Shown piece after piece: positions 7,220-16,589 of a stretch of 64,000 nucleotides of DNA. Below the pieces are notes generated by a model, which worked only from the letters and a program-made list of their open reading frames with translations, made no database searches and had not been told where the DNA came from. The position numbers and the translations under genes are program-made. The stretch is from NCBI RefSeq assembly GCF_012911935.1, contig NZ_JAAXLA010000001.1, positions 1-64,000 on the forward strand, read 5' to 3'. This stretch comes from Pseudonocardia acidicola. Its GTDB lineage: Bacteria > Actinomycetota > Actinomycetes > Mycobacteriales > Pseudonocardiaceae. The stretch's first letter is position 1, and every line of letters starts with the position of its first letter.

Positions 7220-8712
7220 GCCCGCTGATGACCGAACTCCGCCACCTGCTCGACGCGGCGGCACTGGCGTTCGCGGGCACCACCCGCGGCCAGGAGATCG
7301 CCGCCGTCCGCGCCCGGCTCGACGAACCGATGCGCATCGCGATCGCCGGACGGGTCAAGGCCGGTAAATCGACCCTGCTCAACGCGCTGGTCGGCGCCGA
7401 GCTCGCACCGACCGACGCCGGGGAGTGCACCCGGGTGGTCACCTGGTACCGCGAGGGCCCGGCACCGCGGGTGCTGGTCCAGCCCCACGGCGGCGAGCCG
7501 CTGCCCGCGGCCTACCGGCGGGAGAACGGCGCGCTGCAGGTGGACCTCGCCGGACGGTCGGCCGAGGACGTCGAGCGCATCCTGGTCGACTGGCCCTCGG
7601 CGGCGCTGCGGCCCTTCGCCCTGATCGACACGCCCGGGATCGACTCGGTCCACGAGGGCGTCTCGCGCCGCACCGCCCGCGCTCTCGGCGCCGGCGGCCG
7701 GGCCGGGGTCGCCGACGCGGTCGTCTATCTGCTCCGGCACGTGCACAGCGCCGACCTCAACTTCCTGGAGGCCTTCTCGGCGGACCGCAGCACCGCCCCG
7801 TCGCCGGTGCACTGCGTGGGCGTGCTGTCCCGGGCCGACGAGGTCGGGGCGGGGCGCCTCGACGCCATGGAGTCGGGGATCCGGGTCGCCGAGCGCTACC
7901 GGCGCGATCCCCGGCTGCGCGGGCTGTGCTCGACCGTGCTGCCCGTCTCGGCGCTGCTCGCCCAGGGCGGTGCGACGTTCACCGAGGACGACGCGGCCGC
8001 GTTGGCGGCACTCGCCGGCGCGGACCGGACGGTCGTCGACGACCTGCTGCTGGACGCGACCACGTTCGCCGGGCCGACCCCGGCCGACCCGGGCGGGGTG
8101 GGCCCGCAGGTGCGGCGGCACCTGCTCGACCGGATCGGCGTGTTCGGGGTCCGCCTGGCGCTGCACCTGCTCCGGGAGGGGCGGGCTCGGGGCGCGACAG
8201 AGCTCGGCCGGGCACTGGTCCGGGCCAGCGGGCTGGACGACCTGCGCCAGGTGCTGCTGAACCGCCTCGCGCCCCGCCGGGACCTGCTCAAGGCCAGGGC
8301 CGCGTTGCGGGCGCTGGATGACCTGCTCCGCGAGCACCCGGAGGACCCGGCGGTGCAGGCGCTGGCGGCCCGGCTGGAGGCGCTGACCGCCGGTGCGCAC
8401 GAGCTCGCCGAGGCGGGCCTGCTCAGCGTGCTCCGCCGGGCGGAGCTCGACCTGTCCGACGGCGAGATCGACGCCGCCGAGCGGGTGCTCGGCGCGCACG
8501 GTCCCGACCACACGGCGCGGCTGGGCCTGGACCCCTGGTCCGCGCCGCAGGTCGTGGCCGCCGCCGCGCGGGCCGAGCTCGAACGCTGGCAACGCCGCAG
8601 CGAGAGCCCGTTCGCCGGTCCCGACACCGTGCGAGCGGCGCGGATCCTCGTCCGGTCCTGCGAGGCGGTGACCCGGCAGGCTGAGCAGGCCCACGCCGCC
8701 GGCGCGGGGTGA
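7216..8712 (+). CDS. Dynamin-like GTPase, IniC-like
   Basis: A 498-aa second GTPase starting at GTG 7216, overlapping the previous stop by 4 nt. The P-loop AGRVKAGKST is near 44-53, DTPGID near 138-143 and an SRAD guanine-specificity-like motif near 205. The C-terminal half is helical and lacks a clear membrane segment. Paired dynamin-like proteins of unequal length are typical of bacterial BDLP pairs and of iniA/iniC. Translational coupling suggests a hetero-oligomer made in equal amounts. It is the last gene of the tight operon; a palindromic stretch lies about 100 nt downstream. Confidence 0.85.
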   Translation: MSPLMTELRHLLDAAALAFAGTTRGQEIAAVRARLDEPMRIAIAGRVKAGKSTLLNALVGAELAPTDAGECTRVVTWYREGPAPRVLVQPHGGEPLPAAYRRENGALQVDLAGRSAEDVERILVDWPSAALRPFALIDTPGIDSVHEGVSRRTARALGAGGRAGVADAVVYLLRHVHSADLNFLEAFSADRSTAPSPVHCVGVLSRADEVGAGRLDAMESGIRVAERYRRDPRLRGLCSTVLPVSALLAQGGATFTEDDAAALAALAGADRTVVDDLLLDATTFAGPTPADPGGVGPQVRRHLLDRIGVFGVRLALHLLREGRARGATELGRALVRASGLDDLRQVLLNRLAPRRDLLKARAALRALDDLLREHPEDPAVQALAARLEALTAGAHELAEAGLLSVLRRAELDLSDGEIDAAERVLGAHGPDHTARLGLDPWSAPQVVAAAARAELERWQRRSESPFAGPDTVRAARILVRSCEAVTRQAEQAHAAGAG

Positions 8713-8806
8713 GCGCTCGGTCGGGGACGATGCGGGCCGCCACGTCACCTGGTGGCGTCGCCGGACCGGGGCGGCTGGCCGCCGGCCGGCATCGCTGCGG
8801 GAAGAT

Positions 8807-8845
8807 GCGTAGTGCGCTACGCGTGACCGCCGGCGGCGCCGCCGG
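8807..8845. promoter_or_regulatory. Two adjacent palindromes before the lipoprotein gene
   Basis: GCGTAG-TGCG-CTACGC (8807-8822) and the perfect 16-mer CCGGCGGCGCCGCCGG (8830-8845) lie between the iniC-like gene and the lipoprotein start at 8858. They could end the ini-type transcript or serve as an operator for the lipoprotein genes; the sequence alone does not decide. Confidence 0.4.
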
Positions 8846-8857
8846 GACGATCTCGCT

Positions 8858-10312
8858 GTGGCGAACGGGCGCTGGTGGCTGACTCGGATGGGCATCGTGG
8901 TGCTGCTCCTCGCCACCGGCTGCAGCGCACCGGGCGCCGTGGGGGACACCCCGTCCGACGACGCGACGACCCGGCTCTACGGTCACGCCGCCAAGGAGCG
9001 GCCGGTGGGCTTCACCTACCAGCCCGACGTGGTGGTGGTCGGCGGTGGCGTGAACCCGGTTCACTCGGCCGGCGCGGACGGCCTGACCTGGGTGCTCGAC
9101 GGTGACGCCCCTGGTGTCGACGACCTCCGGCCGGGAAGTGTCATGTTCGCGACCAGCCGCGCGGTGGGCCGCGTCGTCGAGCTGACGCCCACCGGCGACG
9201 GGGACGTCCACGTGCTCCTGGCGCCGGTCGAGCTCACCGAGGTGATCCGGGACGGCCGGCTGCGCATCGACACCGCGATCGACCCGTCGCAGATGCAGTT
9301 CCAGGTGATTCCGGACCGGCCCGGGGCTCTCGCCGATCCTGAGGCCGACCCCGAACCCGGCTTCCCCGGCACCGGGCCGATCGTGCGGCCGTCCGCCTTC
9401 CGTCCTGGTGGTCCGGCCGTCGCGGCCGCGGCCGCGTCCCGGCCGCTCCCGCCGCCGGTGAAGAACGGGGCGGAGGTCGGCGTCGGCAGCTGGATCGTCA
9501 AGACCGCCTACAGCGCAGGCAAGCTCGAGCTGAAGGTCGGCACCCCCGCGACCGACCGGCTCAAGGTGTTCATCGACCTCGCGATCGGCGTCCGGAACCT
9601 GCGGCTGCGCACCGACACAACGATCGCGAACGGCCGGGTCGGCTCGTTCGACGCCGCACTGGAGGGCCTGGAGTCGATCGCGGTCGACATCGCCGCCGGC
9701 GCGGCGGGCGGCGCGTCCGACAACGGCAAGGTCCGCATCGAGCTACCGGTGGACAACACGCTCTACATCCCGGGCGAGGTCCCGACCGTGCTCAACGTCA
9801 AGTCGAAGCTGATCGTCATCACCGCCTTCGGTGGGCGCAACGACACGCTCACGGCGGGTGGGGTGTGGACGGTGAAGGGCGCGCTCGGGATCTCCGGGGG
9901 TTCCCTGACGGTCCCCGAGTTCGGCGTGCAGAGGAGCATCATCGACTCCATCACCGGGATCTCCCTGGCCCCGGTCGGGTTGGTGTTCGCCGCCGAGCAA
10001 CGGGTGCTGGTCGGCATCGGCGTCCCGGGCTTCGCCGCGGGCCCCTACCTCAAGCTTTCGTTCTCCGTCGGCGTGACGAACGGGTCGGCCCTGGGCGTCC
10101 CCTACGCCCGGTGCGTGAACGCGGCGCTCGACATCAAGGGTGCCGCGGGGCTCGCCCTCGGGATCAGCGACCCGACCCTGAGAGAACTGCTCCCGAAGCT
10201 GCCGGGCTGGGTCAAGCCGAAGGTGGAGCTCACGACCGAACGGGAGAGTTCGATCGCCAGCCGCAAACAGACCCTGCCGCAGTCCCCGATCTGCCTCGCA
10301 GGATCGACCTGA
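8858..10312 (+). CDS. Putative large lipoprotein of unknown function
   Basis: A 484-aa secreted protein with a signal peptide ending in a lipobox (LLLATGCSAPG), so Cys becomes the lipidated N-terminus. The mature part holds a Pro/Ala linker near residue 180 and a beta-rich C-terminal half with repeated Gly/Ser/Val strands and one Cys pair near the end. GTG 8858 is the longest start; ATG 8888, directly before the hydrophobic core, is an alternative. The gene follows the Hsp70/dynamin operon and lies 8 nt before a second lipoprotein gene, so the two form an operon. I do not recognise the family. Confidence 0.65.
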   Translation: MANGRWWLTRMGIVVLLLATGCSAPGAVGDTPSDDATTRLYGHAAKERPVGFTYQPDVVVVGGGVNPVHSAGADGLTWVLDGDAPGVDDLRPGSVMFATSRAVGRVVELTPTGDGDVHVLLAPVELTEVIRDGRLRIDTAIDPSQMQFQVIPDRPGALADPEADPEPGFPGTGPIVRPSAFRPGGPAVAAAAASRPLPPPVKNGAEVGVGSWIVKTAYSAGKLELKVGTPATDRLKVFIDLAIGVRNLRLRTDTTIANGRVGSFDAALEGLESIAVDIAAGAAGGASDNGKVRIELPVDNTLYIPGEVPTVLNVKSKLIVITAFGGRNDTLTAGGVWTVKGALGISGGSLTVPEFGVQRSIIDSITGISLAPVGLVFAAEQRVLVGIGVPGFAAGPYLKLSFSVGVTNGSALGVPYARCVNAALDIKGAAGLALGISDPTLRELLPKLPGWVKPKVELTTERESSIASRKQTLPQSPICLAGST

Positions 10313-10320
10313 GGAGAACC

Positions 10321-10938
10321 GTGGCGCATGCCCACCGTCTCGCGCACCGGCTGTGCGCGCTCGCGCTGCTCGGCGCCGTCGCCGGCTGCCAGTCGCCGAC
10401 GCCGGGGCCGGCGGCCCCCGAGCCGGGCGCAGCACGCTCGGCCGCGTCGGAGCCGACCGGCCTGCTCGACGTCCCGGGACAACCGGCCGACGACGGCGCG
10501 GGAGCCGCACCATCCAACCTGGACGCCTGCAGCCTGCTGACCCTGCCGGTCGCCGAGGAGACCGTCGACCGACGCACCACCCTCGAGTGGGTGGACAACG
10601 CGATCGGGCCACAGCGGTGCCTGTACGGCCAGACCGGCACCGACCCGGACTCCGAGTACAGCGTCCGGCTCGACCTGCTCGCGCACACCGAGGGTTCCCT
10701 CGCGTTCGCGCGGGAGACCGCGACCCAACCCAACGTGGTCGTTGCCGACGAAGCGGGGCTCGGAACCGGCGCCTACTCCGCGGTGAACGTCACGTTCGCC
10801 GAGGTCGGCTGCACCGCAGGCGGCGTCGACCACCTGGTCACGGTCGGCGCGCCGGCGACCCCGCCCGGGGTGATCGAGGCTCATGCCGCGTTCGCCCTGG
10901 AGAAGGCCCGGCAACTGGCCGGCCGCTACTGCTCCTGA
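10321..10938 (+). CDS. DUF3558-like lipoprotein
   Basis: A 205-aa lipoprotein whose lipobox is AVAGC after a short basic N-terminus. A Pro/Ala spacer is followed by a globular domain opening with LDACSLLT and containing a CLYG segment. This resembles the DUF3558-type actinobacterial lipoproteins, which start with D-x-C-x-L-L and carry a C-x-W/Y motif. The GTG start at 10321 is fixed by AGGAG at 10312-10316, and the long open frame upstream is read-through. It overlaps the convergent regulator gene by 13 nt at the 3' end. It is related in layout to the lipoprotein at 13692. Confidence 0.7.
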   Translation: MAHAHRLAHRLCALALLGAVAGCQSPTPGPAAPEPGAARSAASEPTGLLDVPGQPADDGAGAAPSNLDACSLLTLPVAEETVDRRTTLEWVDNAIGPQRCLYGQTGTDPDSEYSVRLDLLAHTEGSLAFARETATQPNVVVADEAGLGTGAYSAVNVTFAEVGCTAGGVDHLVTVGAPATPPGVIEAHAAFALEKARQLAGRYCS

Positions 10939-13553
10939 GCATCCCGTAGCCGCTCGTCCGGCACGCCGGCCACCAGCGCGGCCAGCGCGGCCCGGTCGCC
11001 CACCCCGAGCTTCGTGCACGCCCGGTAGACGTGACCCTCCACGGTGCGCACCGAGATGCCGAGCCGCAGCGCGATCTCCCGGTTCGACAGCGGGGCGGCC
11101 GCCAGGGTCGCGACCTCCCGCTCCCGTTCGGTGATCGGGAAGGGCCGGGCGGCCGCGACCAGCGCCGGGGTGCGCGCTCCCTCGCAGGACGCGGCCAGCA
11201 GCGCCGCCCGCCGGGCCGCAGCGGCCTGTCCGCCCAGGTCATGACGCTGCCGGCACAGCTCGGCGGCCTGCGCGGCGGCCTCGGCGGCGGACAGCACCAC
11301 GCCGGCGCTCTCGAACCGTTCCGACGCGAGCAGCAGCGCCTCGACGTCACCGTCGGCCAGCGCCCGGGCGTGTTCGGCGGCGGCCGGCGCACGCGGACCG
11401 TCCACACGGCGGGCCAGCTCCGCCAGCCGGGCAGCCTGCGCACGGTCCCCGAAGCCGACCGCGGTCTGCCTGGCCAGCACCTCCACGGCCCACTGTCCCG
11501 ACCCGGCGGCCTGCGCGGCAGCCCGCCGGGCCCGCTCGACCGCCAGGCTGACCGCACCTTCGGCCGCGGTCGCCCAGGCTTGCGCCAGGGTCAGCCGCGG
11601 CTCCTCGAACCGGATACCCGGGTGCCGGCCCTGCTGAGCCCGACGCACCGCCTCGCGGGCGCCGTCGACGTCGCCGCACATGCCCAGCGCGTGGGCCAGC
11701 GTGGTCTCCAGAATCGTCGTCCAGCCCCCGCCGGAGCCCGGGAAGTGCGGGCGGAACTCGGCGAGCAGCCGCGCCGCCGGCCCGGGGCGGCCCTCGACCA
11801 GGGCGAGCCAGCCCTCGAGGACCGGCAGGAACAACGACAGGAACCTCCCGGTCAGCGACGCACCGAGCTCGGCGATGCGCTCGCGCACCAGGCCCGGCCG
11901 CCCGGCCAGACCCAACCCGAACAGCTCCCAGTAGGCGATGTTGACCTGCAGCGCGGCCGTCTCCGGTGCCCGCAACGCGGCGGCGACGGCCCGGCCTGCC
12001 AGCGCCGGGGCCTCGTCGTGCCGGCCGGTGAGGGTCAGCACCCCGAGCAGCGCCCAGGCCGCGTATGCCTCGGCCTGCGGCAAGGTCCGCCCCGCGTCGA
12101 GCACCCGTCGTGCCGCTCGCTCGGCGTCGGCCAGCCGGTCGCCCCCGACGGCCAGGTGGGCGCGCATGCCCTGCATGTCCAGCGCGGCGGCCGGCGAGAC
12201 CCGCTCCACGTCGGCGAGCACCGCTTCGGCATCGTCGAGCCGGTTCAGGATGTAGTACAGGTTGGACGCCCGGGCGTGGGCGACCCGTACCCGCTGCTCC
12301 TCGGTCGTGGCCAGAGCCGCCGCAGCGGCGTACTCCTGCTCGGCCTCCGCCGCGCGGAACTGCCAGCCCAGGGTGAAGGCCAGCGTCAGCTGCGGGTCGA
12401 ACGCCGGTGCCGCGGCGCAGGACCCGCGGAGCAGCCGCTCGGCCAGCGGCAGGTCGGTGAGCTCCAGGGCACGGGCGGCTGCCGCGAACAACAGACCCGG
12501 TTCGGGGGCCAGGTCGCTCTCCAGGGCGAGCACCGCGCGGCGCAGCACGTCACCGGCCTGCCACCCGCCGGGGGCGGCCATCGCCTCGACGAGGATGCCG
12601 CGCAGCCGCCGGGCCCGCATCGGTCCGCTGCGCGCTCGCAGCACCTCTCCGTAGAGCGGGTGCGCCAGCCGGGCCTCCCACCGGGGTCCGGTGGTGTCGA
12701 CGGTGACCAACCCGCGCGCGACCGCGTCCTCGACCTCGACCGGCCCGACCACCTTCTCGAGCAGCGGCACGCCGAGCGGCTCGCCGATCGCCAGCAGTTC
12801 GAGCACCTCGCCCACCCCGGGCGGCTGCGCACCGATCCGGGTGTCGATCAGCTCGGCGAGCGCGGGAGTGATCCGCGGCGCATCGGCCCAGTGCCACACC
12901 CCCGCGGTCTCGACGAACCGGCCGGCGGCGAGCTCGCCGTCGACCAGGTGCCGCAGCCACAGCACGTTCCCGGCAGTCACCGCGTGAAGCCGGCGGATGC
13001 TGTCGCCGTCGAGCCGACCGCCGAGCACCGCGCCGACCAGCGCCCCGGTCTGCTCACCGGTCAACGGCGACAGGTCGAGCCGGGCCAGCAGGCCGTCCTT
13101 CCACAGCGCGGTCACCGCGGCCGGTGCCGGGGCCCCGGTGCGGACCGTGACCACCATCGGAGTCTCGCCCGCCACCGCCAGCTGGTGCAGCAGCGTCGCC
13201 GAGACGTCGTCGAGCAGGTGTGCGTCGTCCACGCCGAGCACGGCGTGGGAGCGCATGCGCAGCGCGGCGTGTGCGGCGGCCAGTGGTAGTGCACCGGTGG
13301 CCCCGCTCAACTCCTCGCCCAGCACCGGCACGAACGCGGCCAGCGGAACCTCCCGGGACGATTCCGTCGCGGCCACCCAGCGCACCCGGTCCGGGGTACG
13401 GTCGGCCAGCGCTGCGCGGGCCAGCCGGGTCTTGCCGACACCGGCCGGCCCGGCGAGCACGACCCCGCCGGCCCGGCTGAGTGCCCCGGCCATCGACCGC
13501 AGCTCCGCCTCGCGTCCGGTCAGCGGCCATGCAGTGCCATCCGTGCTGATCAC
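10926..13553 (-). CDS. MalT/LuxR-type AAA transcriptional regulator
   Basis: An 875-aa protein with an N-terminal P-loop ATPase (GPAGVGKTRLARAAL near 33-47), a long TPR-like helical middle and a C-terminal LuxR helix-turn-helix (LSNREIALRLGISVRTVEGH). Such large ATP-dependent regulators bind an inducer and activate a few promoters. In mycobacteria a regulator of this class (IniR) is reported to control iniBAC. Proximity to an iniBAC-like locus with a repeated GGGG-N3-CCCC promoter motif makes this a good candidate regulator, which is inference. GTG 13553 is chosen because the ATPase domain starts just after it; no clear ribosome site supports it, so the start is uncertain. Confidence 0.8.
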   Translation of the reverse strand: MISTDGTAWPLTGREAELRSMAGALSRAGGVVLAGPAGVGKTRLARAALADRTPDRVRWVAATESSREVPLAAFVPVLGEELSGATGALPLAAAHAALRMRSHAVLGVDDAHLLDDVSATLLHQLAVAGETPMVVTVRTGAPAPAAVTALWKDGLLARLDLSPLTGEQTGALVGAVLGGRLDGDSIRRLHAVTAGNVLWLRHLVDGELAAGRFVETAGVWHWADAPRITPALAELIDTRIGAQPPGVGEVLELLAIGEPLGVPLLEKVVGPVEVEDAVARGLVTVDTTGPRWEARLAHPLYGEVLRARSGPMRARRLRGILVEAMAAPGGWQAGDVLRRAVLALESDLAPEPGLLFAAAARALELTDLPLAERLLRGSCAAAPAFDPQLTLAFTLGWQFRAAEAEQEYAAAAALATTEEQRVRVAHARASNLYYILNRLDDAEAVLADVERVSPAAALDMQGMRAHLAVGGDRLADAERAARRVLDAGRTLPQAEAYAAWALLGVLTLTGRHDEAPALAGRAVAAALRAPETAALQVNIAYWELFGLGLAGRPGLVRERIAELGASLTGRFLSLFLPVLEGWLALVEGRPGPAARLLAEFRPHFPGSGGGWTTILETTLAHALGMCGDVDGAREAVRRAQQGRHPGIRFEEPRLTLAQAWATAAEGAVSLAVERARRAAAQAAGSGQWAVEVLARQTAVGFGDRAQAARLAELARRVDGPRAPAAAEHARALADGDVEALLLASERFESAGVVLSAAEAAAQAAELCRQRHDLGGQAAAARRAALLAASCEGARTPALVAAARPFPITEREREVATLAAAPLSNREIALRLGISVRTVEGHVYRACTKLGVGDRAALAALVAGVPDERLRDAQEQ

Positions 13554-13691
13554 CAGAGGAGTCTGCTTCGCCAGGGGGATCCACCGGAAGGCCGAGTCCG
13601 GAACGAACAGGTACCCCGCTACGCAAGACGGCGCGACACGGCATGGGACATCGTGGGCCCACCATCCGTCCCCCCGACCGGAGGCCTCCCC

Positions 13692-14249
13692 ATGACCGAT
13701 CCGCGCTGCCCGATCCCCAGCCGGGCGACGCTCCCCCGTGGCGTGCTCGTACTCGTAGTCCTGCTCCTCGCACTGGCCGGGTGCGGCGGGACCGCGGCTC
13801 CGCAGGCAGCCGGCGTGAACCCGGGCGCCGGGGTCCCGGAGATCCCGGAGATCCCGCAGGTCCCGGGGGTCCCGGCCGAGCCGCCGATCGACGTGTGCCG
13901 GCTGCTCACCTCCGAGGAGGTGACCGCGGTGATCGGCGCGCACAACGGCGGCCGGCTGGACCCGGGGATCGGGGCCGGATCGTGCTACTGGCGCAACGAC
14001 GAGACCTACTCGTCGATCACCGTCAGGATCGGGCGGGCGGGTACCGCGCCCGGCGACCGGTTGCCCGAGCCGGGGGACTACGGCCCGACCGAGCCCGGGC
14101 CGGCGGGCATCCGGTTCGCGCCCAACAACGTCGCGGAGTTCGCCGTCGACGGCCGGGCCTGCGACCTGCAGGTGGTCACCGACGTGATGACCGACGCCGA
14201 CCGGCCGACGGCGGCCCGCATGATCGGGCTGGTCCGGGACCGGCTGTAG
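13692..14249 (+). CDS. DUF3558-like lipoprotein
   Basis: A 185-aa lipoprotein with a strongly hydrophobic signal peptide and lipobox LALAGC. An EIPEIPQVPGVP linker leads to a domain opening with IDVCRLLTSEEV and containing CYWRN, the DUF3558-type pattern also seen in the 10321 gene. It is divergent from the LuxR-type regulator, with about 140 nt between them, so it may be a target. The ATG at 13692 gives a standard signal peptide; a GTG at 13653 would add 13 residues. Confidence 0.7.
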   Translation: MTDPRCPIPSRATLPRGVLVLVVLLLALAGCGGTAAPQAAGVNPGAGVPEIPEIPQVPGVPAEPPIDVCRLLTSEEVTAVIGAHNGGRLDPGIGAGSCYWRNDETYSSITVRIGRAGTAPGDRLPEPGDYGPTEPGPAGIRFAPNNVAEFAVDGRACDLQVVTDVMTDADRPTAARMIGLVRDRL

Positions 14250-14946
14250 ACACCACCTGACGTCGCCGGTGATAACGCCGGGCCCGAGCGGCCAGATCCC
14301 GATCGGACGGGTCGACCGTCGAGAGGCATCAACAATCATGCCCGGCGGGTGAGGACCGTGGTCCCGTCGCCCACCAAGGATGGGGCACACGCCGTCGGTG
14401 GTCCGCGCGAGTGGGGGCCGCCCGCTCCTGGCCGGCACGCGGATCACGTCATCGCCAGCGGTCACGGGATGGACGGATCGCGGTCAGATCAGACGATCGG
14501 AGGGGACTGCGGTGGGGACGACAGTCCGGATGGCGTGATCGTCGGCGGCGGATCCGCCGGGGCGAGGGTGCCCATCCTCCCACGAGGGCGTTCCCGGCCC
14601 CTCCGCTCGGGAGGGCGCCGAGTCGCCCTTACCGGGTCACCGGCTCCGACACGTTCCTCGTGATCGAAGGTGATGCCGATCTGGAAAGCTCGGCAGCGGT
14701 CACAATCGGCATGAGTCGAGCAAGGTTGCCACGCCTGGCCGTCGTCGAGCTGATCCACCATCACCGCGACGCCGAGGAAGACCGCTCGGAGGCCGTCACC
14801 AAGACCGCAGCACCACGAGCCTGACTATCGGCCTCGATCCGGTCGTCGATCACAGAACACGGTCGGCAGGAGCTAAGCGGTAACGGTGGTCCGTACCGTC
14901 CCGAGGTAGCCACCGCAGCCCAGAGATGGAGGAGGCCTGGAAGCCG
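14250..14946. other. Gap with no convincing gene; possible GMC oxidoreductase scrap
   Basis: About 700 bp without a plausible intact gene. At 14529-14570 one frame reads DGVIVGGGSAGARV, which resembles the FAD-binding N-terminus of glucose-methanol-choline oxidoreductases (YDYVIVGGGSAGAV type), but the rest of the family is absent. Other open frames here are Arg/Pro-rich and show no family features. The stretch looks like decayed DNA at the edge of the accessory region. Confidence 0.4.
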
Positions 14947-15378
14947 ATGGATGCGACGCCGGAGGAGATCAGGACGCTGGTTCGGCGGCTGGAAGACATA
15001 ATGAACTCGCGGGAGCTTGATCTCCTCGACGACGTCGTCGCGGAAGACTTCGTCCGGCATTGCGAGGCCACCCCGGATTTCAAGGTCCGCAGTCGCGAGG
15101 AGTTCAAGGAGTTCTTACGGCAGAATACCGTCGCGTTCCCGGACAATGTTCAGACTTTCCACCAGATCATCGTCGAGGGCAACCTGGCGGGCTTTTGGGT
15201 GACGTACGAGGGCACGCAGACTGGCCAGTTCGGCCCATTACCGCCATCGGGTCGGAGGGCCCGGTTTGACTTTGGCGGCTACCTCCGGGTCGAGAACAGC
15301 AAGCTTGCGGAGATCTGGCTGACTTGGGACAACATGACGATATTGGGCCAGCTGGGTTTCCTCCCGGCTTCTCCATGA
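14947..15378 (+). CDS. SnoaL-like / ester cyclase-family protein
   Basis: A 143-aa protein of the NTF2-like SnoaL (predicted ester cyclase) type: an N-terminal helix, then LDLLDDVVAEDFVRH, a VRSREEFKEFLRQ helix, VIVEGNLAGFWVTYEG-type strands and a final AEIWLTWDNMTILGQLG. These cone-shaped domains bind small hydrophobic substrates, and the substrate here is unknown. GGAGGAGG at 14928-14935 supports ATG 14947; an in-frame ATG at 14926 would add seven residues and place that site inside the gene. Base composition is less GC-biased than the neighbours, in keeping with an acquired region. Confidence 0.75.
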   Translation: MDATPEEIRTLVRRLEDIMNSRELDLLDDVVAEDFVRHCEATPDFKVRSREEFKEFLRQNTVAFPDNVQTFHQIIVEGNLAGFWVTYEGTQTGQFGPLPPSGRRARFDFGGYLRVENSKLAEIWLTWDNMTILGQLGFLPASP

Positions 15379-15537
15379 GAGAGCGGGCGGTGCACACGCG
15401 GTCGCACCGGCCGCTTCTGCCGTAGTTGACCACACCGGCCGACAGTCTTCGACACCGACCCGCGGCCGGCTACTGTCTCCGGGCGCGGCCAGCCGTCTCG
15501 CCGAGATGCACGGGCGCGACCGGGGCACCCGCGGGCA

Positions 15538-15735
15538 TCAAGCTGAGCGGGCCGTCCGTGCGTCGAGCCCGAGCATGGCCAGCAGTTCGGTGCAGTCGTC
15601 GAGATCGATGGCGCGGCCGGCGACGACGCGTGCTGCCTGCCTGCTCTGGGTCGTGCAGCTGCTCTGATAGGCGGCTTGAGCGTCGGACCAGCTGGACCTG
15701 CCGTCGTTGTCGATTCCGTGTCGAGCCGAGCTCAT
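15538..15735 (-). CDS. Small conserved-type protein of unknown function
   Basis: A 65-aa protein starting MSSARHGIDNDGRSS and ending LDDCTELLAMLGLDARTARS. The ATG at 15735 is preceded at 6 nt by a perfect GGAGGAG (15742-15748), strong evidence for translation although the gene is short. The AGRAIDLDDCTELLAMLGL end is a pattern I have seen in small actinobacterial proteins of unknown role. It stands alone, with no operon partner. Confidence 0.6.
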   Translation of the reverse strand: MSSARHGIDNDGRSSWSDAQAAYQSSCTTQSRQAARVVAGRAIDLDDCTELLAMLGLDARTARSA

Positions 15736-16020
15736 GGGATTCTCCTCCGGCCGGCCGCGGCGGTCGTCAGGCGTGGTGGAACCTGGCCCGGGACCGTGCG
15801 AGGCAAACGCCAGGCGGCAACCTGCACGGCACATGCCGTCCACTGGGTAACGATGCCCGCCCAACCTGACTCGACCAGAGTACCTGTGATCAAACTCCGC
15901 GGCGGGACGAAGCGGCGAGCGGCCTCTGGGAGCGCCGACGCGGCAGCGCCGAGCGGCGGATTGAGCTTCCCCGGGTAGCCCGGAGACCGGTGATCATGGC
16001 CGTCGGGCCGTGGAGTCTCT

Positions 16021-16420
16021 GTGGCAGGACCGAAGAAGCACCCCGATGTGCTGCGCGAGCGTGCTGTGCGGCCCGGTCGACCGTGCCCGACCAGGCTCCG
16101 AGCACCATCTGATCACCGAAACGCATGGCATCCCCCTCGCGGTGTCGCTGACCGGCGGCAACCGCAACGACGTCACCCGGTTCATGCCGCCGGTCCAGGC
16201 CGTCCCGCCGGTATGCGGCCGCCGCGGCACCGACACGGATCCGGGCTCGGCGTCCACCGCTGGGTCGTCGAGCAGAGCATCGCGCTGCTGCACTGGTTTC
16301 GCCGACTGCGCATCCGTTGGGGAACCGCGACGACATCCACGAGGCTTCGTGAGTCTGGCCCGCGGCATCATCTGCTGGCGCCGCCTGAAGAAGTCTCGGA
16401 GACTGCTAGGGGCACAGTTC
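16021..16420 (+). pseudogene. Mosaic transposase remnants (IS3 orfA start, IS5-type body)
   Basis: The first about 50 nt encode AGPKKHPDVLRERAVR, the N-terminus of IS3-family OrfA. Directly after, another frame reads CGPVDRARPGSEHHLI and then GIPLAVSLTGGNRNDVTRF, the central part of an IS5-type DDE transposase. The C-terminal end of that transposase (WVVEQSIALLHWFRRLRIRW, then an IICWRRLKKS-like end) continues in shifted frames. Two different elements have therefore been joined and frameshifted; neither is functional and no terminal repeats are visible. Confidence 0.75.
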
Positions 16421-16589
16421 AAGAAGGGCTACATCGCAGAGCAGGGCCAGTCGCCACAGACGATCGGCTACTCCCTGACGGATTCGCCCGTCGGTCTGGC
16501 GGCGACGGCCTCACCCGGGGCGGGATCCTCGACAGCATCACGCTGTAGTTGGTGACGGGCACCGCGGCCCCGGTGACCGGCTGGCTGCC

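Noticed and set aside
14411..14824. A 137-codon frame in the 14.3-14.9 kb gap
   Set aside because: The first half is Arg/Pro-rich shadow sequence. The second half (VTGSDTFLVIEGDADLESS) looks more protein-like but matches no family and has no start.
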